Shown: positions 45,634 through 56,055 of the stretch, piece after piece
How the letters are laid out: every line of letters begins with the position of its first letter
Numbering within the stretch: the first letter of the stretch is position 1
Assembly (NCBI GenBank): GCA_035461385.1
Contig: DATHVI010000174.1
Location: 1-64,000, forward strand
Reading direction: 5' to 3'
From: DATHVI01 sp035461385
GTDB lineage: Bacteria > Actinomycetota > Thermoleophilia > Solirubrobacterales > 70-9
Length of the DNA: 64,000 nt
Translations under genes and position numbers: made by a program
The notes under the pieces: model-generated
Told to the model about the DNA's origin: nothing
The model's database searches: none
Seen by the model: the letters and a program-made list of their open reading frames with translations, nothing else

Positions 45634-47100
45634 GTGAACCTGATCGGGGACCTGCTCGAGCGCTTTCCGGCCTCGAAGCCGTTGCTGCTCTCGATCTCGG
45701 CCGAGGGCGAGCGCCGCGTCTGGCACGCCGGCGAGCTGATCGCGATGTCCGCCGGCCTCTCGGGGGCGTTCGCGGCGCGGGGCGTGCGCCGCGGCGACGT
45801 CGTCATGACCCTGGTCGGGAACCGGGTCGAGTGGGTGCTCGCGCTGCTCGCCTGCTGGCGGATGGGCGCCACCGCGCTGCCGTGCAGCACCCAGCTTCGG
45901 CGTGCGGACCTCGCCCACCGCGCCGCGACCGCGAACCCGGCGCTCTGCATCGGCAGCGAAGACCCCCTCGCCGAGCTCCCCGACGGCATCCCCTCGATGA
46001 CGCTCGCCGAGGTCGCCGACGTGCTCGACGAGGATCGCCCCCAGGAAACGCCCGCGGCGATCGAGGACCTCGGCCCCGACGACCCGGCGCTGATCGTCTT
46101 CACCTCGGGCACGACCGGCGAGCCGCGGGCGGCGCTCCATGCGCAGCGCTACCTGACCGCGCAGCGGTCGCAGGCCGAGCACTGGCTCGGCGCGACCGAG
46201 GGCGACCTGGTCTGGTGCACGACCGGCACCGGCTGGTCGAAGTCGGCCCGCAACATCTTCCTCGCCCCATGGCTGTGCGGAGCGGCGGCCGTGCTCCACG
46301 AACGCCGGTTCGATCCCGCCGAGCGGCTCGACCTCTGCGAGCGCGAGCAGGTGAGCGTGCTCTGCCAGGCGCCGACCGAGTACCGGATGCTCGTCCGGCG
46401 TGCAGAACTGCGCCCGCTGCCGGCACTGCGGCGCGCGGTCTCGGCCGGAGAGGCGCTCGACCGCGACGCGATCGACGCCTGGAGGCACGCGACCGGGCTC
46501 GAGATCCACGACGGCTACGGCCAGACCGAGACCGGGCACCTGGCCGGGAGCCTGACGTCGATCCCGGTCCGCCCCGGCTCGATGGGCAAGCCGCTGCCCG
46601 GGTTCGACCTGAGGATCGCGAACGGCGAGCTCGAGGTCCGGGTCGCGAGCTGCCCGACGTTCTTCGCCCGCTACCTCGACTCAGACCCGTTCGCCGGCGA
46701 GTGGTGGCCGACCGGCGATCTCGTGCGCGAGGACGCCGACGGCTACCTATGGCATCAGGGTCGCCGCGACGACCTGATCGTCTCGGCGGGCTACCGGATC
46801 GGCCCCCAGGAGGTCGAGGCCGCGCTCGCCTCGCATCCGGCGGTCGCCGAGGCGGCGGCCGTACCGGCCCCCGATCGCGAGCGCGGCGCGGTGGTGAAGG
46901 CGGTGGTCGTCCTCGACGGTCGCTCGCCATCCGCCGAGCTCGCCCGCGAGCTCCAGGACCACGTCAAGGCGGTGACCGCGCCGTACAAGTTCCCGCGCAT
47001 CGTCGAGTTCGCCGAATCGCTGCCGCGGACGTCGAGCGGCAAGCTTCGCCGCGCGGCGCTGCGCACCGACGGCGGCCCACCGACGCGGCCGGCGCGGTGA
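45634..47100 (+). CDS. acyl-CoA synthetase (AMP-forming)
   Basis: 488 residues. LIVFTSGTTGEPRAALHAQRY is the P-loop, DGYGQTETGHL and GEWWPTGDLVREDADGYLW the adenylate motifs, RDDLIVSAGYRIGPQEVE the hinge, and TSSGKLRRAAL holds the C-terminal catalytic Lys. The group resembles medium-chain or benzoate-type acyl-CoA synthetases; substrate unknown. GTG start at 45634 gives a normal N-terminus. Divergent from DUF1761. Confidence 0.88.
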   Translation: MNLIGDLLERFPASKPLLLSISAEGERRVWHAGELIAMSAGLSGAFAARGVRRGDVVMTLVGNRVEWVLALLACWRMGATALPCSTQLRRADLAHRAATANPALCIGSEDPLAELPDGIPSMTLAEVADVLDEDRPQETPAAIEDLGPDDPALIVFTSGTTGEPRAALHAQRYLTAQRSQAEHWLGATEGDLVWCTTGTGWSKSARNIFLAPWLCGAAAVLHERRFDPAERLDLCEREQVSVLCQAPTEYRMLVRRAELRPLPALRRAVSAGEALDRDAIDAWRHATGLEIHDGYGQTETGHLAGSLTSIPVRPGSMGKPLPGFDLRIANGELEVRVASCPTFFARYLDSDPFAGEWWPTGDLVREDADGYLWHQGRRDDLIVSAGYRIGPQEVEAALASHPAVAEAAAVPAPDRERGAVVKAVVVLDGRSPSAELARELQDHVKAVTAPYKFPRIVEFAESLPRTSSGKLRRAALRTDGGPPTRPAR

Positions 47101-47144
47101 CTCGGGGCGCCTTGATCTGAGCGTGCCACTACGCTGGCGCCGGG

Positions 47145-47861
47145 GTGGAAGCCACGATCACGATCCCCGGCCGCTGCAACGGGCCTCCGGACTCGGCCAA
47201 CGGCGGCTACTCGTGCGGGCTCGTCGCCGACCTCGTCGGCGGGGCGGCGGAGGTGACGCTGCGCTCGCCGCCGCCGCTCGAGCGGCCACTCGAGGTCCGC
47301 GCCGAGGGCGACCGGGTGCAAGTGTTCGACGGCGAGACCCTGGTCGCCGAAGGGCGCCCCGGCGATCCGGGCGTCGAGCCCCCCGCGCCGCCCGACCTCG
47401 CGCTCGCCACCAGCGCCGCGGAGGCCGGCCGCGAGCGCTGGGCCGACGGGCACCCCTTCCCCACCTGTGTCACCTGCGGCCCCGACCGCGCGCCGGGCGA
47501 CGGGCTGCGGATCTTCCCGGGCCCGCTTCCCGGCGGCGAGATCTTCGCCGCGCCGTGGACGCCCGACCCGTCACTCGCCGGCGACGACGGTGCCGTCGAG
47601 GCTCCCTGGGTCTGGGCGGCGCTCGACTGCCCCTCGTCGGCGCCGGTGAACGGCGGCGAGGGGTGGTCGCCCGTCGTCCTGGCGCGCCTCACGGCCCGGC
47701 TCGAGCGCTCGGTCGCCGCCGGCGAGCCCCACGTGATCGTCGCCTGGCCGATCGGTGCCGACGGGCGCAAGCATCACACCGGCTCGGCGCTGTTCGACCG
47801 CGGCGGCGCGCTCTGCGGAATCGCCCGCGCGCTCTGGATCGAGCTCCGCAATCAGCCGTAG
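47145..47861 (+). CDS. conserved hypothetical, hot-dog thioesterase-like
   Basis: 238 residues. CNGPPDSANGGYSCGLVADLV opens the protein and is typical of an actinobacterial family with double hot-dog fold. FPTCVTCGPDRAPGDGLRIF has a CxxC that may bind zinc. WVWAALDCPSSAPVNGGEG and HVIVAWPIGADGRKHHTGSALF close the fold. No catalytic assignment. It follows the AMP-ligase by 45 bases and may be co-transcribed with it; convergent with the ybaK-type gene with only one base between stops. Confidence 0.6.
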   Translation: MEATITIPGRCNGPPDSANGGYSCGLVADLVGGAAEVTLRSPPPLERPLEVRAEGDRVQVFDGETLVAEGRPGDPGVEPPAPPDLALATSAAEAGRERWADGHPFPTCVTCGPDRAPGDGLRIFPGPLPGGEIFAAPWTPDPSLAGDDGAVEAPWVWAALDCPSSAPVNGGEGWSPVVLARLTARLERSVAAGEPHVIVAWPIGADGRKHHTGSALFDRGGALCGIARALWIELRNQP

Positions 47862-47862
47862 C

Positions 47863-48340
47863 TCATCCGTCCTGCGCACCCAGCTCGCGGACGTCCGGGC
47901 GCTCGAGCGCGTCGATCAGCGCCTCGGTGCGAACGGCGAACACCGACCGCGGGGTCCCCGCGGCGGCCCAGACGGTGTCGAAGCGGCGCAGGGAGGCGTC
48001 GACGATCGTGTCGAGCGGCCGATCGTGGCCGAGCGGAGGGACGCCGCCGATCGCGAACCCCGTGGCCTCGCGGACCTCGTCCGGGCTCGCCGGCCTCGCG
48101 CCGGGGCCCAGCCGCGCCGGGTCGACCCCTGCGATCGCCGGCGCACAGGCAGACGATCGGACGCCCGCCGGAGATGAACACGAGCGACTTCACGATCTGG
48201 GCGACGTCGCATCCGATCGCAGCGGCGGCCTCGGCGGCCGACCGGGTCGAGGAGTCGAGCGTCTGCACCTCGACCTCGAGCCCCCTCGAGCGCAGCCGCT
48301 CGGCGACCCGAACCGCGGTCGGGTGCAGCCCGGCGGTCAC
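47863..48340 (-). pseudogene. ybaK/prolyl-tRNA deacylase-domain gene with frameshift
   Basis: The N-terminal part (LHPTAVRVAERLRSRGLEVE, then AEAAAAIGCDVAQIVKSLVF) is a YbaK/ProX domain that hydrolyses mischarged aminoacyl-tRNA. After about residue 70 the frame becomes Arg/Gly-rich nonsense. Removing one base from the four-C run at 48126-48129 restores VDPARLGPGARPASPDEV, TGFAIGGVPPLGHDRP and FAVRTEALIDALERPDV to a stop at 47863, the expected remainder of the domain. Either the gene is decaying or the run was miscalled. Confidence 0.7.
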
Positions 48341-48345
48341 GGGCG

Positions 48346-50331
<1,986 letters not shown>

Positions 50332-50477
50332 CGCTCTCCTTCCTCGTTCACGCGCCGCGTCGGCGTCACTTCGGTCCAGCGGACACCCTGATTGTCCCAT
50401 CGTCGCGCTCCCGGCGGCCGCCCCGCACGGGGGAGCCCGGGTGGCGGCGTGATCTTGCTCCACTACCCTCGCCCGCC

Positions 50478-51665
50478 GTGGCTGTGCGCCTGCGACCAGC
50501 GTCGAGGCTCGCCGAGCGTCCGGCGCTGACGGCGTTCGGAGGCGTCTTCGTCGTCACCCTGCTCGGCCTGCTGGCGATCGGGGCGACCCTCCCGGTGCTT
50601 CCGCGCTACGTCCGCGGCCCGCTCGGCTCCGGAGACCTCGAGGTCGGGATCGTCACCGGGGCGTTTGCGATCACCGGGCTTGCCTCGCGCCCGCTCGCGG
50701 GCCACTTCGCCGATCGCCGCGGGCGCAAGCGCGTCGTCATCCTCGGCTCGCTGCTGTCGGCGGTCGCGGGGGCGCTCTACTTCGTCCCCGCCGGCGTCCC
50801 CGGCCTGATCGTCGCCCGGCTGTTCCTCGGCGCCGGCGAGGGCATGGTCTACACCGCGGGATCGGCCTGGGTCGTCGACCTCTCCCCCCGATCCCGCCGC
50901 GGCCGGGTGATCGGGCTTTACGGGCTTGCGATCTGGGGCGGCCTCGCGCTCGGACCGCCGATCGGGGACCTGGTCCTGCGGTTCGCGAGCTTCGAGGCGG
51001 TGTGGGCGTTCGCGGCCGCGGCCCCGCTCGCCGGGGTGGCGATCGCGACCCGGATCCCGGCATCGTTCAAGCCCCGCGCCGACGCCGACTTCGAGCGCCG
51101 GCTCGTCTCCCACGAGGCGCTCGGGCCCGGCATCGGGCTTGCGCTGGCGATCGTCGGCTACGCGGCGATGGCGGCGTTTGTCGTCCTCCACCTCGACGCC
51201 CGCGGGATCGGGCACGGAGCCGAGGTCTTCACCGCGTTCGCGGCCTCCGTGGTCGGGATGCGGATCCTCGGCGGCGGCCTCCCCGACCGGATCGGCTCGG
51301 TGCGCTCGGCGACGGCGGCCGGCCTGGTCGAGGCTGCCGGGCTGGTGACGATCGCAGCCGCCGGCGATCTCGGCGTCGCGCTGATCGGCGCCGTGGCGAT
51401 GGGCGCGGGCTTCTCGCTCCTGTTCCCGTCGCTGGCGCTGATCGTCATCAACCGGGTTCCCGAGGAGCGGCGCGCGGTCGCGATGGGAACGTTCACCGCG
51501 TTCTTCGACCTCGGCGTCGGGGTCGGCGCCCCGCTCGCCGGCGTCGCCGCGTCGCTCGGCGGCTACTCGGCGGCGTTCGTCTTCGCGGCGGTCTGCGCGC
51601 TCGGCGCCGTCGCCGTCGCGCTGTCGCTCGCAGGCGGGGGCTCGGCGTCCCAGAGCGCCGGCTGA
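50478..51665 (+). CDS. MFS transporter
   Basis: 395 residues and about 12 predicted helices. GHFADRRGRKRVVILGSLLS is the conserved cytosolic loop 2-3 motif. LFLGAGEGMVYTAGSAWVVDL and the second half GGLPDRIGSVRSATAAGLVEA follow MFS topology, with a repeat of the loop motif in the second half. Drug or metabolite efflux is typical; substrate unknown. GTG start. Its last 100 bases overlap the convergent radical SAM gene. Confidence 0.88.
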   Translation: MAVRLRPASRLAERPALTAFGGVFVVTLLGLLAIGATLPVLPRYVRGPLGSGDLEVGIVTGAFAITGLASRPLAGHFADRRGRKRVVILGSLLSAVAGALYFVPAGVPGLIVARLFLGAGEGMVYTAGSAWVVDLSPRSRRGRVIGLYGLAIWGGLALGPPIGDLVLRFASFEAVWAFAAAAPLAGVAIATRIPASFKPRADADFERRLVSHEALGPGIGLALAIVGYAAMAAFVVLHLDARGIGHGAEVFTAFAASVVGMRILGGGLPDRIGSVRSATAAGLVEAAGLVTIAAAGDLGVALIGAVAMGAGFSLLFPSLALIVINRVPEERRAVAMGTFTAFFDLGVGVGAPLAGVAASLGGYSAAFVFAAVCALGAVAVALSLAGGGSASQSAG

Positions 51666-52683
51666 TCGGGCGGCGGATCGGGACCCGGCCCGGCGCTCGC
51701 CGGGCGCCGGTTCTCCCGCCGCGGCCGCCGGGGGATCGAGCGCCCCGCTGCCCGCCCGCTCCGGGCCAGCGCCGCGAGCCGCTCGCGCTCGTCCTTTCGC
51801 ATGTATGCGCCGCGCCGGTACAGCTCCTCGTAGCGGGGGACGAGGTCGGGGCGGTACTGGCGCAGCCAGTCGAACCAGATCTCCCGCACCTCCCCGCGGA
51901 GGTGGAGCCCGATCCCGCTGACGCTCCGGGCTCCGGCCTCGCCGAGCCGGCCGAGCAGCTCCTCGACCTGGTGCGGCGAGTCGTTGATCCCCGGCATCAG
52001 CGGCGCGACCAGCACCCCGGTCGGGACCCCGGCCCGGTTGAGCTCGGCGACGGCCTCGATCCGCTTTCGCGGGTGGGGCGTGTGCGGCTCGGTCTCGCGC
52101 CAGGTCTTGCGGTCGAGGGTCGGGATCGAGAGGTTGGCGACGAACTCGGTCCGCTCGACGAGCTGCTTGAAGACCGGGAGGTCGCGGAGCAGCAGCGGCG
52201 ACTTGGTCAGCACCGAGCACGGGTTGGCGAAGTCCCGCATCGCCTCCCAGATCCCGGCCATCAGCCGGTAGCGCCCCTCGACCCACTGGTACGGATCGGT
52301 GTTGGTCCCGAGCGCGACGTGCTCACCGGCCCACGACGGCCGTGCGAGCTCGGCCCGCAGCAGCTCGGGCACGTTGACCTTGACGACGATCTCGCGCTCG
52401 AAGTCCTCGCGCGCGTTCAGGTCGAGGTAGGTGTGGGTCGGGCGGGCGAAGCAGTAGACCCGCCTAAGACGCACGCATGGGTGCATCCCCGGTACGGGTT
52501 GATCGTCCAGCGAAACGGCATCCGCGACCGCTCCGGGACGCGGTTGAGCGCCGAGCGCGCCTGGACCTCGTGGAAGCGGATCCCGACCGCCTCCGGCGCG
52601 TCGAACGTCCGCACAACCGAGTCACCCAGCCCGGGGAGCAGCCCCTGCGCGCGCCTGCCCCTTTCCAGGTTCTCCCATCGCAT
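51563..52683 (-). pseudogene. radical SAM protein (Rv2578c-like), interrupted by an 11-base insertion
   Basis: The first 67 codons (52683-52484) encode MRWENLERG, VGIRFHEVQARSALNRVP and INPYRGCTHACV, the first two cysteines of CxxxCxxC. The frame then runs into nonsense and stops at 52417. The rest of the protein, YCFARPTHTYLDLNAREDF, ALGTNTDPYQWVEGRYRLM and so on, continues in another frame to 51563. Deleting TTAGGCGGGTC (52457-52467) joins HACV to YCFARP. A second ATG at 52486 could start the downstream piece but would lack the first cysteines. Likely inactive, unless frameshifting occurs. Confidence 0.75.
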
Positions 52684-52745
52684 ACGAACCTATGTTCGCA
52701 CAAGCGGCGGACGCCGGTTCCCGGGCCGCCGGGCGTGAGCACTGA

Positions 52746-53795
52746 TCAGCCGTCGCTCTCGAGCTCGGCCGGGACGATCGAGCGCGCGCGGACCGCGCCC
52801 TCGCGGACGAGCTGCGCGGTGACCGCGCGGCCGATCAGCTCCTCGACCATCAGCCGCTGCAGGTCGCCGGCCGACTCGACTCGCTCGCCGTCGACCTCGA
52901 CGATCACGTCCCCGGGGCGGATTCCCGCTCGCTCCGCGGGGCTGCCGGCGACAACCTCGACGACCTCGACGCCGCGCTCGGCGCCGGTCTCGCGCCGGGC
53001 GCGCGGCGGCAGCGGGCTCGGGCCGCCGGCGATGCCGAGGTAGGCGCGCCTGACCCGGCCCCGGTTGATCAGCGCGGCGACGATCCTGCGGGTCGAGGAG
53101 TTGATCGGCACCGCGAGCCCAAGGCCGATCCCGGCGACTGCGGTGTTGATACCCACCACCCGGCTCTCGCCGTCGGCGAGCGCGCCGCCCGAGTTGCCCG
53201 GGTTGAGCGCCGCGTCGGTCTGGACCACGTTGTCGATCACCCGGACCCCGCCCGGGGCTCGCGCGGGCAGCGCGCGCCCGAGCGCCGAGACGACCCCTGC
53301 CGTGACCGAGCCCTCGAGGCCGTGCGGGTTGCCGATCGCGACGACGAGCTGGCCGACCCGCAGCCGTTCGGCATCGCCGAGCTCGGCCGGGACGAGGTCG
53401 CCGGCATCGGCGCGGACGACGGCGAGATCGGACATCGGGTCGCTGCCGACGAGCTCGAAGCGCAGCTCGCGCCCGTCGGTGAACCGCGCCCTCCCGGTCG
53501 CCGAGCGGCCGGCGACGACGTGAGCGGAGGTGAGAATGAAGCCGTCGGCGCTCAAGACGACGCCACTACCCGCCCCAGCCGGCAACCGCCCGCGCCGGGT
53601 CGAGCGCTGGACCCCGAGGTTGGCGACCGAGCGCGAGAGCCGCTCGGCGACGCCGACCACGGCGCGGGAGTAGGCGTCGAGGGCCTCGATTTCACGCCGC
53701 TCGGCGGCGTCGGGATGCCGAGGAGGATCCGAGGTCGGGCGTCCGTCGAGCCCGGCGCCCGTCGCCCCGGCCGCCGGCAGCAGCCCGGAGCTCAC
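52746..53795 (-). CDS. trypsin-like serine protease with PDZ domain
   Basis: 349 residues. Triad: His in ILTSAHVVAG, Asp in PMSDLAVVR and Ser in LNPGNSGGAL. Residues about 255-340 form a PDZ domain (YLGIAGGPSPLP, GSPAERAGIRPGDVIVEVDG). This is the HtrA/DegP (S1C) family, normally exported quality-control proteases; no clear signal peptide is seen here, the first 40 residues being Ala/Gly/Pro rich. GTG start overlaps the stop of the preceding protease (GTGA). Confidence 0.88.
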   Translation of the reverse strand: MSSGLLPAAGATGAGLDGRPTSDPPRHPDAAERREIEALDAYSRAVVGVAERLSRSVANLGVQRSTRRGRLPAGAGSGVVLSADGFILTSAHVVAGRSATGRARFTDGRELRFELVGSDPMSDLAVVRADAGDLVPAELGDAERLRVGQLVVAIGNPHGLEGSVTAGVVSALGRALPARAPGGVRVIDNVVQTDAALNPGNSGGALADGESRVVGINTAVAGIGLGLAVPINSSTRRIVAALINRGRVRRAYLGIAGGPSPLPPRARRETGAERGVEVVEVVAGSPAERAGIRPGDVIVEVDGERVESAGDLQRLMVEELIGRAVTAQLVREGAVRARSIVPAELESDG

Positions 53796-54688
53796 GCCGG
53801 CTCCTTCTCGGCGCCGAGGTCGACCTCGACCTCGCGCTCCTCCGCTCCGCGGACGACGGTGAGCGCAAGCCTTCCGGGGGCGCCTGCGATCGCCTCGTGG
53901 AGGGCGTCGATTCCCTCGAGGTCGGCACCCGCGGCGGCGACGATCAGGTCGCCGCGCTCGAGGCCGGCACGGGCGGCCGGAGTTCCGCCCTCGACCGCGC
54001 GCACGAGCACCCCCTCGCGCTCGGGGAGCCCGAGCGCGCGCTGCAGGCGGCGGGCGACGCGCGGCGGGGCGACCGCGACCCCGAGATAGCGCGGCTCGGC
54101 GCTCTCGCCGCCGACCAGCCGCTCGATCCGCTCACGGGCCGAGCCGCCGAGGGCGACGATCAGCCCGCCTTCGACCCGCAGCAGGTTGATGCCGACGAGG
54201 CCCCCGGATGCGTCGAGGAGGGGGCCCCCCGCGGAGCCCCGTGGGAGCGCGGTCGAATGCTCGATCGCCCCTTCGACCGGCCGCCCGCGCGCGCCTCGGA
54301 GGCGGCGCTCGGTGGCGACGACGAAGCCGAGCGACGCGCGCAGCCCGCGCTCGCCGGGGCGGGCGAGGGCGACCACGGCGGCGCCGGCGCGGAGCTCGCC
54401 GGCGGCCCACCCGAGGGGCTCGACGTCGGCGGTGTCGACTTCCACCAGCGCGAGGCCGAGATCGCGGTCGGCGGCCCCGACCGCGCCGGTCGCCGACCGG
54501 CCGTCGGCGAACCTGACCGCTACCTCCCCCCCGCCAACCCGGTGGGCGCTCGTCAGCACCCGTCCGTCGGCGGCGACGAACCCGCTCGCGACCCGCCATC
54601 CGGTCCCGATCCCGACGACCGCGCGCCCCTGCGCGGCGGCAACCCCGGCGACGGTCTCCTCGATCTCACCCAGCAGCGTCATCGACAC
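53792..54688 (-). CDS. second trypsin-like protease with PDZ domain
   Basis: 298 residues. VLTSAHRVGG (His), ADRDLGLALVEV (Asp) and LPRGSAGGPLLD (Ser; usual GNSGG is GSAGG) keep the triad. A PDZ domain lies at about 205-285 (AGLERGDLIVAAAG). It is shorter and more diverged than its neighbour, with which it overlaps by four bases, so the pair may form mixed oligomers. No signal peptide. The HxlR gene and its operator-like site lie upstream and divergent. Confidence 0.8.
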   Translation of the reverse strand: MSMTLLGEIEETVAGVAAAQGRAVVGIGTGWRVASGFVAADGRVLTSAHRVGGGEVAVRFADGRSATGAVGAADRDLGLALVEVDTADVEPLGWAAGELRAGAAVVALARPGERGLRASLGFVVATERRLRGARGRPVEGAIEHSTALPRGSAGGPLLDASGGLVGINLLRVEGGLIVALGGSARERIERLVGGESAEPRYLGVAVAPPRVARRLQRALGLPEREGVLVRAVEGGTPAARAGLERGDLIVAAAGADLEGIDALHEAIAGAPGRLALTVVRGAEEREVEVDLGAEKEPA

Positions 54689-54722
54689 CCCTTCCCGCCT
54701 CCGGGGCGCCCGGAGGCAAGCT

Positions 54723-54739
54723 ACTTGCTAGTTGCAAGT
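54723..54739. promoter_or_regulatory. operator-like inverted repeat at the HxlR gene
   Basis: ACTTGC-TAGTT-GCAAGT, a perfect 6-base dyad, 27 bases before the HxlR start and 34 bases from the protease start. A closely similar site (TTGCAGCTACAA) lies upstream of the dioxygenase gene. Confidence 0.55.
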
Positions 54740-54766
54740 CGATAGTACCAATGTAGGCTTGGAGCC

Positions 54767-55222
54767 GTGGCGCCCGAGCGATCCGAAAGCGACCCGTCGG
54801 CACCCGCCGAAGCCGGCCGCGCCGGCCTCCGCGCGGCGGCCGACGCGGTCGGCGAGCGCTGGAAGCTGCTCGTGATCGCCTCGCTGCTCGACGGGCCGCG
54901 GCGGTTCGGCGACCTCGAGCGAGAGCTCGAGGGGATCGCCCCGAACGTCCTCAGCGCCCGGCTTCGCGCCCTCGAGGCCGACGGACTCGTCGTCGCCCGG
55001 CCCTACAGCGACCGCCCGCCCCGCTACACCTACGAGCTGACCGAGCTCGCTCGCGGATTGGCCGGCGCGATCAACTTGCTCGCCGCCTGGGGGGCCGGCG
55101 ATCGAGCCACGGCGGCGCCTGTCCACCGGGCCTGCGGAACGCCGCTCTCGGCCGGCTGGTACTGCTCGACGTGCGAGCAGCCGGTCTCGGACCCCGACGC
55201 CGAGGAGCTCGACTTCGCCTGA
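54767..55222 (+). CDS. HxlR-family transcriptional regulator with C-terminal zinc-ribbon-like tail
   Basis: 151 residues. GERWKLLVIASLLDGPRRFG, DLERELEGIAPNVLSARL and ADGLVVARPYSDRPPRYTYELT are the HxlR (DUF24) winged helix, the family that includes the quinone/diamide-sensing YodB. Residues 120-145 add RACGTPLSAGWYCSTCEQ, three or four cysteines spaced like a zinc ribbon, which is not part of the classical domain. GTG start. It is preceded by the dyad at 54723, suggesting autoregulation. Confidence 0.85.
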   Translation: MAPERSESDPSAPAEAGRAGLRAAADAVGERWKLLVIASLLDGPRRFGDLERELEGIAPNVLSARLRALEADGLVVARPYSDRPPRYTYELTELARGLAGAINLLAAWGAGDRATAAPVHRACGTPLSAGWYCSTCEQPVSDPDAEELDFA

Positions 55223-55277
55223 GCGCGCTCCCCGGTCCGGATCAGCCCCTGAAGCATCTCGCCGACGACCGCCGGCG

Positions 55278-55387
55278 CTAGCGTGCGATCCGCTCGTGGG
55301 CGCCGATGTCGGGGCGCTTGCCCCGTCGCTGGCCGCGCCGCCCGCGTCCGGGCGCGGGGGCGACCGGCTCGGCCCGATCGGCGCCGC
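55278..55387 (-). pseudogene. possible relic of an anchor-Q protein C-terminus
   Basis: On the minus strand a frame closes with RGKRPDIGAHERIAR and TAG at 55278-55280. The PDIGAxE ending is that of the 'choice-of-anchor Q' secreted proteins, and the DNA resembles the true end of such a gene at 63702-63740. Upstream the frame is only the shadow of the esterase gene, so at most a fragment survives. Confidence 0.3.
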
Positions 55388-56050
55388 TCAGGCCGGGATC
55401 GCCGCGGCGAGCGCCTGCCGAGCCCTGGGGACGAGCTCGGGCGGGATCCAGTGGCCGGCGTCCGTCTCGACGTAGTCGGCGTCGAGACCGGCGGCGGAGA
55501 GGAGCTCGCTCGCCCGCCGGCCGAAGCCGACCTCCATGATCGGGTCTCGGCGACCGTGGTGGATCAGGACCGGGAGCCCCTCGCGGCCGTCGAGGTCGGG
55601 CTCCCAGCCCTCGACCGTGGGGATGAAGCCGCTGAACGCCAGGATCCCCGCCGGCGACGGGCGCCCGGGGCCGAGCGAGACGGCGTAGGACATCACCGTC
55701 CCCATCGAGAACCCGCCGATCACCGCCCGCTCCCAGCCGATCCCGCGGGCGGCGAGCAGCGAGTCGAGGAACCGCGTCAGCAGGCCGTAGCTGTGCGCGA
55801 ACGTCTCCGGGTCGGGGTAGCCGACCCGGGGCACCAGGTACCAGTGGCGCCCGCCGGGCGGGATCCCGGTCAGCGGCGCCCCCGGCGTCACTCCGAGCAG
55901 CCGTCGTTCGGGGTCGAGCTCGTCGAGGAGGCCGCTGAGGTCGTGCTCGTCGGTGCCGCGCCCGTGGTTGAGGATCAGCGCCCCCTCGGGCTCGGCCGCG
56001 GGCTCGCGGATGACGTGGACGAGGCTCTCGGCCCCGGGGCGGATCGCCAC
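55388..56050 (-). CDS. alpha/beta-hydrolase, carboxylesterase/phospholipase type (MhqD-like)
   Basis: 220 residues. LILNHGRGTDEHDLSGLLDEL is the oxyanion region, VIGGFSMGTVMSYAVSL the nucleophile Ser (GxSxG), VLIHHGRRDPIM the Asp and DAGHWIP the His. The family includes MhqD, encoded with the dioxygenase MhqO in Bacillus quinone-stress operons. The GTG at 56050 is five bases after the dioxygenase stop, so the two are co-transcribed. Confidence 0.8.
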   Translation of the reverse strand: MAIRPGAESLVHVIREPAAEPEGALILNHGRGTDEHDLSGLLDELDPERRLLGVTPGAPLTGIPPGGRHWYLVPRVGYPDPETFAHSYGLLTRFLDSLLAARGIGWERAVIGGFSMGTVMSYAVSLGPGRPSPAGILAFSGFIPTVEGWEPDLDGREGLPVLIHHGRRDPIMEVGFGRRASELLSAAGLDADYVETDAGHWIPPELVPRARQALAAAIPA

Positions 56051-56055
56051 TGCGC

